Of a stretch of DNA of 19,099 nt, positions 7,973-14,587 are shown one piece after another (the stretch's first letter is position 1; each line of letters opens with the position of its first letter). Under the pieces are notes generated by a model, which saw only the letters and a list, made by a program, of their open reading frames with translations, did not search any database and was not told the DNA's origin. Origin of the DNA: Flavobacterium psychrophilum (GTDB lineage: Bacteria > Bacteroidota > Bacteroidia > Flavobacteriales > Flavobacteriaceae). The stretch is from positions 1 to 19,099 of the forward strand of contig CAMBHH010000048.1 of the NCBI GenBank assembly GCA_945866505.1, given 5' to 3'. The translations under genes and the position numbers were made by a program.

Positions 7973-10900
7973 TTAAGTATTTCTAACTTTTACGTGGTAG
8001 AAAACATTTGGCTTGGTGCCAACGTGCTCTAACAAATGGTACATTCTTTCTTCCTCTGCCAACTTAGCCACTTTACTTTCGGTGTCGTTAACATCACCAA
8101 ATATCATTGCACCGGTTGTACAAGCACTAGAACAAGCTGTTTGGAATTCACCATCAACAACTTCTCTTCCCTCATTTTTTGCGGTCAAAATGGTTGCTTG
8201 TGTTTTTTGAATACACATAGAACATTTTTCCATTACTCCACGCGAACGTACATTTACATCTGGATTCAATACCATACGACCCAAATCATCATTCATATGG
8301 AAATCAAATTCGCTGTTTTTGTTGTATAAGAACCAGTTGAAACGACGAACTTTATAAGGACAGTTGTTCGCACAATAACGAGTACCAACACATCTATTAT
8401 AAGCCATATGGTTTTGACCTTGACGGCTATGTGATGTAGCTGCAACAGGGCAAACTGTTTCGCAAGGTGCATGATTACAGTGTTGACACATTACAGGTTG
8501 AAAAGCCACTTGCGGATTATCTGATGCACTTTCCATTTCATTAAATGTAGAAAGCGAACTTGATAAACCTGCAATGTTTTCCTTTCTTTCGTTATCGCCA
8601 GCAAAAGTTTCTTCGGAAGAATAATACCTGTCAATACGCAACCAATGCATATCGCGACTTCTTCTAACTTCATCTTTTCCAACAACAGGAACATTATTTT
8701 CAGCGTGGCAAGCAATAACACAAGATCCACATCCTGTACAAGCATTTAAATCTATCGAAAGATTAAAATGATGTCCAACTGAACGATCGAATGATGACCA
8801 TAAATCTACCGAAGTTGCTTTAACTTCTTTGTGATCCAATGAAACCATTGGTTGCTCATTCCAAAATTCTGCATCTTCTGTATTAAATATTTTTAAAGTA
8901 GTTTCTTTAATAATATCGCCTCTTCCCATTAAAGTTTTTTGACCTTGAACACAAGCAAATTCGTGTTCTCCATCTCCTTTTGTCAATGTAACTGATTGTA
9001 CATTACTCAAACCTTTATATAATGAATAGGCATTTACACCTACTTGCATTTCTTCTTTTAAGGCCGCTTTTTTACCATAACCAAAAGCTAAACCAACCGT
9101 TCCAACTGCTTGTCCAGGCTGAACAATTACAGGAACATTTTCTAGGACTAGTCCATCAGTGGTTTTAATTGTAGCATAGCTTCCGTTCAAACCACCATTA
9201 GCCACGATTTCATTTGACAATTCCAATACTTTAGCATCGGCAGCTGAAACAGTAACATAATTATCCCAAGAAACTCTCGTGATTGGATCTGGAAACTCTT
9301 GCAACCAAGGATTGTTTGCTTGTTGACCATCGCCTAAACCAGTTTTGGTATATAAATTCAATTCTAGACCCTGTGACGCTTTTGATTGTGCCAAAGTACT
9401 TGCAGCAGCAGCATAATTAGCTGAACCAGCAGATGCTGACGGTACACTTCCAACAAAAATTCCATCGTGCAAAACTTGATTCCAAGTAGAACCAGCAATT
9501 ATTGATGCTGAACTTGCTTTTAAATAGTCGTAATAAGAACCTGGAATCCCATTCAATGACAATAAAACGTCTTGAAATTGTTTGGTATTAAAAACTGGAC
9601 GAATAGTTGGTTGAGTCAGACTATAGTTTCCTTTTGTGATGCTTACATCTCCCCAAGATTCTAAATAGTGAGGTGCGGCAGCAGCAATAGTTGTTAGCGA
9701 AGCGGTTTCGTCTTCTCTCAAAGAAAATGAAGCCGAAAGACTAACTTTTTTCAATCCATCGACAAAATCTTTTGAATTAGCTAAAGTATAAACTGGATTT
9801 ACGCCGCTCATAATTAAAGTATGAACGCTTCCTGCTTTCATATCATTTACTAATTGAGTTACTTTTTGGCTAGATCCTTTTCTAATTTGTCTTGTACCAA
9901 CAGTAGAAAATGACTCACTTGCTAATTTCTGATTGATAGCCAAAACCAACAATTGTGCATTTTTATCTTGAATACCAGAAACTAAAACTCCCTTAGACCC
10001 CGATTTTCCTAATTCTACAGCGATTTTTGAAACTTCAGCTTTTAATTTTGCATCCAATATTACTGGAATTGAAGCTCCAACAACTGTATTATAAATCAAT
10101 ACTAATGCTTGCTTTTGATTGGCAGTTGATAGTGCAACACGCTTATCGGCAGCAGCGCCAGACAATGTCATATTCGCTTCCAATTGAAAATGACGTGATA
10201 TTTTTTGATTTCCCTTAGGTCCTTGAGGAATTCTTCCTTTTGCATAACTTGAACCATAATTTCCACCTTGCCAATCTCCTAAGAAATCTGCACCAACCGA
10301 AACAATTACTGAGGCTTTTGAAAAGTCATAATCAACCAAAGCTCTTTCTCCATAGACAGTTTCGAATGCATCTAAGGTTTCTGATTCAGAAACAGCATCG
10401 TATATAACGTGTTTTGCATTTGGATTTTTACCCAAAAAGTCCGCAATCAATTTTTCCGTTGATGGACTTGCCAATGTATTGGTCAAAAGAACAACTTGTC
10501 CTCCTTTAGCTTTGGCATCAGCCAAACCTGTTTTTATTTTGGAATCAACATCAACCCAAGTCGCGGCTTTTCCAGCAATTTTAGGTTCTTTCAAACGCAT
10601 ACTATCATATAATGACAATATTGAAGCGTGGATTCTGGCATTTGCAGCAAACTTTGCCCCTGCCATAGTATTATTATCTATTTTGATAGGACGACCTTCA
10701 CGAGTTTTTACTAAAAGGTTTGCAAAATCGAAACCATCAAAAACTGTAGTTGCATAATAATCAGCAATTCCAGGGATAATTTGTTCTGGTTGAACTACGT
10801 AAGGTATTGACAAGTGAACAGGACCTTCGCAAGCAGCAAGTGTAGCAGCAGCAGTGGTAAATCCCACGTACTTTAAAAAATCACGACGTGTTGTAGATGA

Positions 10901-11041
10901 AGAGGACAAAGAGCCCGCGTTTCCTAAAAACTCATCAGTAGGAATTTCTTCAACAAATTCGTTATTTCTAAGCGCCTCAACAATAGAACTATTTCCGTCT
11001 AGTTCTTCAACACTTTTCCAGTATTTTTTGTTTGATGACAT
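7973..11041 (-). CDS. actB: Alternative complex III subunit ActB (molybdopterin-like plus iron-sulfur protein)
   Basis: ActB is the iron-sulfur subunit that carries electrons from quinol to the hemes. It has 1022 residues: an extended Tat leader (RRDFLK at 52-57) followed by lipobox LAAC71, so it is probably exported folded and lipid-anchored. Residues about 75-720 are a molybdopterin-oxidoreductase-like half with no recognisable cofactor or cluster Cys motif. The C-terminal ferredoxin-like half has four cluster motifs: C768-x2-C771-x2-C774-x3-C778; C852-x2-C855-x4-C860-x3-C864P; C884-x5-C890-x3-C894P; C940-x2-C943 with C970-x3-C974. In the third, CVGTRYC has Thr887 where a fourth Cys would be, which fits the [3Fe-4S] cluster known in ACIII. 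An 85-nt gap with a hairpin separates it from actA. Confidence 0.95.
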   Translation of the reverse strand: MSSNKKYWKSVEELDGNSSIVEALRNNEFVEEIPTDEFLGNAGSLSSSSTTRRDFLKYVGFTTAAATLAACEGPVHLSIPYVVQPEQIIPGIADYYATTVFDGFDFANLLVKTREGRPIKIDNNTMAGAKFAANARIHASILSLYDSMRLKEPKIAGKAATWVDVDSKIKTGLADAKAKGGQVVLLTNTLASPSTEKLIADFLGKNPNAKHVIYDAVSESETLDAFETVYGERALVDYDFSKASVIVSVGADFLGDWQGGNYGSSYAKGRIPQGPKGNQKISRHFQLEANMTLSGAAADKRVALSTANQKQALVLIYNTVVGASIPVILDAKLKAEVSKIAVELGKSGSKGVLVSGIQDKNAQLLVLAINQKLASESFSTVGTRQIRKGSSQKVTQLVNDMKAGSVHTLIMSGVNPVYTLANSKDFVDGLKKVSLSASFSLREDETASLTTIAAAAPHYLESWGDVSITKGNYSLTQPTIRPVFNTKQFQDVLLSLNGIPGSYYDYLKASSASIIAGSTWNQVLHDGIFVGSVPSASAGSANYAAAASTLAQSKASQGLELNLYTKTGLGDGQQANNPWLQEFPDPITRVSWDNYVTVSAADAKVLELSNEIVANGGLNGSYATIKTTDGLVLENVPVIVQPGQAVGTVGLAFGYGKKAALKEEMQVGVNAYSLYKGLSNVQSVTLTKGDGEHEFACVQGQKTLMGRGDIIKETTLKIFNTEDAEFWNEQPMVSLDHKEVKATSVDLWSSFDRSVGHHFNLSIDLNACTGCGSCVIACHAENNVPVVGKDEVRRSRDMHWLRIDRYYSSEETFAGDNERKENIAGLSSSLSTFNEMESASDNPQVAFQPVMCQHCNHAPCETVCPVAATSHSRQGQNHMAYNRCVGTRYCANNCPYKVRRFNWFLYNKNSEFDFHMNDDLGRMVLNPDVNVRSRGVMEKCSMCIQKTQATILTAKNEGREVVDGEFQTACSSACTTGAMIFGDVNDTESKVAKLAEEERMYHLLEHVGTKPNVFYHVKVRNT

Positions 11042-11052
11042 ATTCTATAAAT

Positions 11053-11113
11053 ATTGTTTTTGGTTTATTGTTTTTGGTTTAAGGTTTATAACTACAAACC
11101 CTAAACCCTAAAC
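11053..11113 (-). repeat. actA-actB intergenic repeat forming a 12-bp stem-loop
   Basis: The 85-nt gap holds a 14-bp tandem duplication (ATTGTTTTTGGTTT at 11053-11066 and 11067-11080) and heptamer repeats AAACCCT at 11096-11109. Arms 11076-11087 and 11096-11107 are complementary. As minus-strand RNA, GGUUUAGGGUUU pairs with AAACCUUAAACC across an 8-nt loop, 12 pairs with one G-U. No U-run follows on that strand, so it is not a standard terminator. A role in mRNA processing, stability or actA/actB ratio is inference. Confidence 0.7.
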
Positions 11114-11126
11114 TTTTTTTAGCTTA

Positions 11127-12473
11127 TTAATAATGACATTTACCACATTCCAATCCGCCCATTTGTGCTGCAGTCAATTTTTCTACACCATATTTCTTGG
11201 AAAGTTGTTCGTGAATTTTCGTGTAATATTCATTACCCTCCATTTTAACTTCTGTTTTTCTGTGGCAATTAATACACCAGCTCATCGTTAATGGAGCAAA
11301 TTGTTTTTGAATTTCATAAGTTTGAACTGGACCGTGACAGGTTTGGCATTCAATTCCTGCAACAGTAACGTGTTGCGAGTGGTTAAAATACACGAAGCTT
11401 GGCAAATTGTGAATGCGAACCCATTTAACAGGCTCTGTTTTACCTGTATATTTTTGATTGTCTTTATCCCAACCTACAGCTTTGTATAGTTTTGCAATTT
11501 CATTATCGTAAAAAGCTTTAGAGTATTCAGGTGTCGCAGTAGTATCAGAAACTTCGGCAATACTTTTGTGACAGTTCATACACACATTGAGTGAAGGAAT
11601 TCCCGAATGTTTACTAACACGAGCAGAAGAGTGACAATAGTTACAATTTATACCATTGCTTCCCGCGTGGATTCTGTGTGAATAATGTATTGGTTGTACC
11701 GGAGCATAATCTTGATCAACTCCTATTTGCATCAAATATCCATATAAAAAGTAAGCACTAGCCAATAATAAGAATATTGCTGAAACCAATACTAAAAATT
11801 GGTTTTTAGCGAAAGCTTTCCATAATGATATTGTTGGTTCTTTTGGCGCAACACTAATTCCTTTTGCCGCGGCCACTTTTCTTAGCACATTATTTACCAA
11901 CACTAGCATTACTACTAATATTGCCATAACCACAGCCAATGCACCTAAAACTATGTCATTCGAAACACCACTGGAGTTCGCATCTGTACCTGGAACTTTC
12001 GCACCGACCACAGCTGCCGGAGCTGCAGGAAGCGGTTCCATTGTGTACGCAATAATATTATCAATATCAGCCTCCGACAATTGAGGAAAAGCTGTCATTT
12101 GAACCTTATTGTATTCTTCATAAATTTTTACAGCAGCTGCATCACCAGATTTAATTAAATCAGAACTGTTGTGAATCCATTTATACAACCATGCTTTTTC
12201 ATACTTGTTGCCAACTCCTCTAAGAGCTGGACCAGTTGCTTTTGCATCTAGTTTGTGACAAGCAGCGCAATTTGCGTTGAATATTTCCTTTCCCTTTGCA
12301 GGGTCGCCGCCTTGCGTAACTGCTGGAGTTGCGGGTGCTGCCGCAGCAGTAGTTGCCGCTGCCGGTGTCGCTGCTGCCTCTTGTGCATAAGAATTTAAGG
12401 ATAAGGATAGCAGAACGGCTAAGCTTATGAATAATTTCCTTGAAGTCGAACTATGGTTACCCATCTTTTTCAT
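11127..12473 (-). CDS. actA: Alternative complex III subunit ActA (six-heme cytochrome c, with N-terminal class I cytochrome domain)
   Basis: ActA is the multiheme cytochrome c that takes electrons from ActB and passes them toward the oxidase. It has 448 residues: signal peptide (about 1-30, LNSYA-QE); an Ala/Thr/Pro linker; a class I cytochrome c domain (about 55-150) with CAACH at 69-73 and probable axial Met126; transmembrane segments at about 174-196 and 226-248; then a five-heme region with CNYCH 277-281, CMNCH 298-302, CQTCH 376-380, CINCH 400-404 and CGKCH 443-447. The last motif ends one residue before the C-terminus. Classical ActA is described as pentaheme, so the extra N-terminal domain is notable, perhaps a tethered electron shuttle (inference). 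It is the first gene of the operon. A later in-frame ATG at codon 4 is an alternative start. Confidence 0.93.
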   Translation of the reverse strand: MKKMGNHSSTSRKLFISLAVLLSLSLNSYAQEAAATPAAATTAAAAPATPAVTQGGDPAKGKEIFNANCAACHKLDAKATGPALRGVGNKYEKAWLYKWIHNSSDLIKSGDAAAVKIYEEYNKVQMTAFPQLSEADIDNIIAYTMEPLPAAPAAVVGAKVPGTDANSSGVSNDIVLGALAVVMAILVVMLVLVNNVLRKVAAAKGISVAPKEPTISLWKAFAKNQFLVLVSAIFLLLASAYFLYGYLMQIGVDQDYAPVQPIHYSHRIHAGSNGINCNYCHSSARVSKHSGIPSLNVCMNCHKSIAEVSDTTATPEYSKAFYDNEIAKLYKAVGWDKDNQKYTGKTEPVKWVRIHNLPSFVYFNHSQHVTVAGIECQTCHGPVQTYEIQKQFAPLTMSWCINCHRKTEVKMEGNEYYTKIHEQLSKKYGVEKLTAAQMGGLECGKCHY

Positions 12474-12513
12474 ATAGTATAGTAATTATCTACAATATTG
12501 ATATGACTTTTTT

Positions 12514-12521
12514 CAAATGTA
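12514..12521 (-). promoter_or_regulatory. Candidate act-cox operon promoter (-7 element)
   Basis: TACATTTG on the minus strand fits the Bacteroidota -7 consensus TAnnTTTG and lies about 40 nt upstream of the actA ATG. No TTG -33 element is seen 17-23 nt further upstream. A weaker alternative is the CAATATTG palindrome at 12493-12500, nearer the gene. The region is the only plausible promoter for the eight-gene operon. Confidence 0.4.
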
Positions 12522-12526
12522 AAATA

Positions 12527-12538
12527 TGATAAAAATCA
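12527..12538. promoter_or_regulatory. CRP/FNR-like dyad upstream of actA
   Basis: TGAT-AAAA-ATCA is a perfect 4-N4-4 dyad with the core spacing of CRP/FNR-family sites (TTGAT-N4-ATCAA); the outer bases do not match the full consensus. It lies just upstream of the -7-like element at 12514-12521. Regulation by oxygen or another signal is only inferred. Confidence 0.3.
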
Positions 12539-12649
12539 CTTTTGTTAAAATATTGCACAAAAATACACTTTAAGAACTATTCTCAAAACCTTAAAATAGT
12601 CTTAAATATAATTTATATTAATTCTAAATAACGTCAAGGTTTCAGGTAT

Positions 12650-12670
12650 GTGTTTTAAACACTATTTTTG
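12650..12670 (+). promoter_or_regulatory. Candidate promoter and abutting palindrome for the SPOR gene
   Basis: TATTTTTG at 12663-12670 matches the TAnnTTTG -7 consensus, 18 nt before the ATG at 12689. A perfect 13-bp palindrome, GTGTTT-T-AAACAC (12650-12662), touches it on the upstream side and could be an operator. A -33 TTG is not evident. The position of the box argues against translation starting at the TTG at 12668, which lies inside it. Confidence 0.4.
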
Positions 12671-12688
12671 TATAAAAATAATTGCAAT

Positions 12689-13078
12689 ATGGAAATTATA
12701 GTAGCAAAAAAAAATCTTTTATCTTTCTTATTTTGTGGCATTTCGGCTTTTTATGTGCAAGCACAGGAGCAAAATGGTACGATATTACAAGATCCAAAAT
12801 TTGAACAATTACTTAACGACAAGCGCAAAATAAATTCATCTCTTACCGTAAACGACTCGTATAAAATTCAGATTTACACTGGCGGAAGCGAAAATGCCAA
12901 AAAAACTCTGAACGAGTTCAGACAACAATTTAGTGACCTTGATGCCACCATCGTTTTCAATACTCCAAATTATAAAGTTTGGGTAGGCAATTTCAGAACG
13001 CGAATTGAAGCCGAAAAAACTTTGGCAGACATTAAAGACAGTTATAAAAATGTCCTTTTGATTAAGCCGAGCAGGTAA
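12689..13078 (+). CDS. Secreted SPOR-domain protein
   Basis: This 129-residue protein has an N-terminal signal peptide (LLSFLFCGISAFYVQAQ, cleavage probably near QA-QEQ) and, from about residue 57 to 127, a SPOR-type domain beginning YKIQIYTGG, with YKVWVGNFRTRIEAEKTL in the second half. SPOR domains bind denuded peptidoglycan glycan strands and often occur in envelope and division proteins, so a periplasmic wall-associated role is likely. The exact function is unknown. The start was set at the ATG at 12689. An in-frame TTG at 12668 lies inside the promoter-like box and would spoil the signal peptide N-terminus. The gene diverges from the act-cox operon and shares its intergenic region. Confidence 0.85.
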   Translation: MEIIVAKKNLLSFLFCGISAFYVQAQEQNGTILQDPKFEQLLNDKRKINSSLTVNDSYKIQIYTGGSENAKKTLNEFRQQFSDLDATIVFNTPNYKVWVGNFRTRIEAEKTLADIKDSYKNVLLIKPSR

Positions 13079-13135
13079 CATTTCTCATAATTTGATTAAG
13101 AAGCGATGTAAACTTACAACCTTTTGATTTCAAAA

Positions 13136-13170
13136 AAGACCTATGATGTTTTAAAAACCTCACAGGTCTT
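13136..13170 (+). repeat. Imperfect 35-nt palindrome after the SPOR gene
   Basis: Two 17-nt arms (13136-13152 and 13154-13170) pair with two mismatches around a TTTTAAAAA centre; the outer seven pairs are AAGACCT/AGGTCTT. It could end SPOR transcription, but no clear T-run follows, so it is listed as a repeat. It resembles the hairpin after lpxB in its GTTTTAAA core and CAGG-type ends. Confidence 0.55.
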
Positions 13171-13265
13171 AAAGTATCTTAATTTCTCCATATGACTTCA
13201 ATCCTTGATTCTTATCAATTAAAATGGGAGGAAAATAAACAGCTGTTATAATTGCTAGTTTTGAC

Positions 13266-13273
13266 TATTTTTG
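13266..13273 (+). promoter_or_regulatory. Candidate lpxB promoter (-7 element)
   Basis: TATTTTTG matches the TAnnTTTG consensus. Transcription from it would start around 13280, giving a leader of about 100 nt before lpxB that contains the small ORF at 13293-13376. The nearest TTG upstream (13252-13254) is too close to be a standard -33 element. Confidence 0.4.
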
Positions 13274-13292
13274 TATGGATTAAAATTCAAAA

Positions 13293-13376
13293 ATGGAACG
13301 AGCACTGCCAATTTCTCAAGCCAAAGAAATGATTATTTACGCGTTCCATCTGACCATTGAAAATCAATATAAATAA
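13293..13376 (+). CDS. Possible 27-codon leader ORF upstream of lpxB
   Basis: An ATG at 13293 opens a 27-codon frame ending with TAA at 13374-13376, 4 nt before the lpxB ATG. The peptide starts MERALPISQAKEM and ends IENQYK. It lies just downstream of a TAnnTTTG box. Its start codon is inside the left arm of an 8-bp inverted repeat, ATGGAACG (13293-13300) / CGTTCCAT (13342-13349). I recognise no family. It may be a coupled leader peptide, a gene remnant or chance; nothing beyond position and reading frame supports translation. Confidence 0.3.
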   Translation: MERALPISQAKEMIIYAFHLTIENQYK

Positions 13377-13380
13377 ACAG

Positions 13381-14505
13381 ATGAAATACTACATTATTGC
13401 TGGAGAAGCTTCGGGCGATTTGCACGGCTCGAATTTGATGAAAGAATTGTACAAAGAAGATCCCACTGCGAACATACGATTTTGGGGCGGCGACTTGATG
13501 CAAAAGATTGGCGGAACTTTAGTAAAACATTACAGGGAATTGGCGTTTATGGGTTTTGTCGAAGTTTTGTTCCATTTGAAAACCATTTTGAACAACATCA
13601 AAATATGCAAAAAAGACATCTTAGATTTTGAACCTGATGTGCTTATTTTCATTGATTATCCTGGTTTTAATTTGCGAATTGCCAAATGGGCAAAGGCGAA
13701 AGGTTTCAAAACTCATTATTATATTTCGCCCCAAATATGGGCTTGGAAGGAAAGCCGTATAACCGACATCAAGCGCGATGTTGATAAAATGTATGTTATT
13801 CTGCCATTCGAAAAAGAGTTCTATGAAAAAAAACATCAGTTTCCTGTTGCCTTTGTGGGTCATCCACTGATTGATGCCATTCATAATCATCCCGCGGTTG
13901 ATGCTGCTATTTTCAGAGCAGCTAATCAATTGAGCGAAAAACCTATAATTGCTATTTTACCAGGAAGTCGCAAACAAGAAATTACCAAAATGCTTCGCAT
14001 AATGTTGAGCGTAGTGCACGAGTTTCCCGATTATCAATTTGTAATTGCTGGCGCACCAAGTCAAGAATTTGCTTTCTATGAACAATTTATCACCAATAAA
14101 AATATTAAATTCATTTCGAATAAAACGTATGATTTGTTGAGCAATGCCACGGCGGCATTGGTCACATCAGGCACAGCGACACTCGAAACGGCTCTTTTTA
14201 AAGTGCCAGAAGTGGTATGTTATAAAGGAAGTTCGATTTCGTATCAAATTGCCAAACGAATCATTACCCTTAAATTCATTTCCTTGGTCAATCTGATTAT
14301 GGACGAAGAAGTAGTGACCGAATTGATTCAGGAAGATTGCAATAGCAAACGTATTCATGCCGAATTAAAAACCATTTTAGACCCTGATTATCGTCAAAAG
14401 CTATTGAAAAAATACACTGTTTTGGAAGAAAAATTGGGAGGCATTGGCGCTAGCGAAAAAACGGCTCGATTGATCGTAAATGATATAAAACCGGCTGCAA
14501 TTTGA
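13381..14505 (+). CDS. lpxB: Lipid-A-disaccharide synthase LpxB
   Basis: LpxB is a peripheral membrane GT19 glycosyltransferase that joins UDP-2,3-diacylglucosamine and lipid X into the lipid A disaccharide, the committed step to the outer-membrane LPS anchor. It has 374 residues from the ATG at 13381, starting MKYYIIAGEASGDLHG, the usual family N-terminus. The motifs are MGFVEVL, FIDYPGFN with D92 in the catalytic-acid position, YYISPQIWAWKESR (113-126), LPFEKEFY, FVGHPLID, LPGSRKQEI and the C-terminal SGTATLETAL nucleotide-binding stretch. An in-frame TTG at 13357 would add eight residues unlike the family and is rejected. A hairpin terminator follows. The gene is complete, and no other lpx gene is nearby. 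Confidence 0.95.
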   Translation: MKYYIIAGEASGDLHGSNLMKELYKEDPTANIRFWGGDLMQKIGGTLVKHYRELAFMGFVEVLFHLKTILNNIKICKKDILDFEPDVLIFIDYPGFNLRIAKWAKAKGFKTHYYISPQIWAWKESRITDIKRDVDKMYVILPFEKEFYEKKHQFPVAFVGHPLIDAIHNHPAVDAAIFRAANQLSEKPIIAILPGSRKQEITKMLRIMLSVVHEFPDYQFVIAGAPSQEFAFYEQFITNKNIKFISNKTYDLLSNATAALVTSGTATLETALFKVPEVVCYKGSSISYQIAKRIITLKFISLVNLIMDEEVVTELIQEDCNSKRIHAELKTILDPDYRQKLLKKYTVLEEKLGGIGASEKTARLIVNDIKPAAI

Positions 14506-14524
14506 TACGTTCTTAAATATCGAA

Positions 14525-14569
14525 ATTCCCTGTAAAGGTTTTAAATCACCTTGCAGGGAATCGTTTTTT
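14525..14569 (+). terminator. Rho-independent terminator of lpxB
   Basis: Starting 20 nt after the lpxB stop, ATTCCCTG pairs with CAGGGAAT and the stem continues inward (UAAAGGU with ACCUUG, one bulged A and one G-U pair) around a short A/T loop. A six-T run (14564-14569) follows. This is a good plus-strand terminator. On the minus strand it lies just past the convergent surface-protein gene but lacks a T-run in that direction. Confidence 0.85.
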
Positions 14570-14587
14570 ATTTAAAAAATACTCGCT

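Noticed and set aside
8036..8329. 97-codon plus-strand frame opposite actB
   Set aside because: It is the shadow of a strongly supported gene and shows no domain, signal or promoter.
7973..11041. ActB as a true molybdopterin oxidoreductase
   Set aside because: No cofactor-binding or N-terminal cluster Cys motif is visible in the molybdopterin-like half, and gene order is that of alternative complex III.
11096..11113. Telomere-like AAACCCT repeats
   Set aside because: Only two full units are present, within an operon gap; they are better explained as one arm of a hairpin repeat.
12668..12688. TTG start extending the SPOR protein by seven codons
   Set aside because: The TTG overlaps the TATTTTTG promoter-like box; the ATG at 12689 gives a normal signal peptide.
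13357..13380. TTG start extending LpxB by eight codons
   Set aside because: It overlaps the leader ORF, and the ATG at 13381 gives the conserved family N-terminus.
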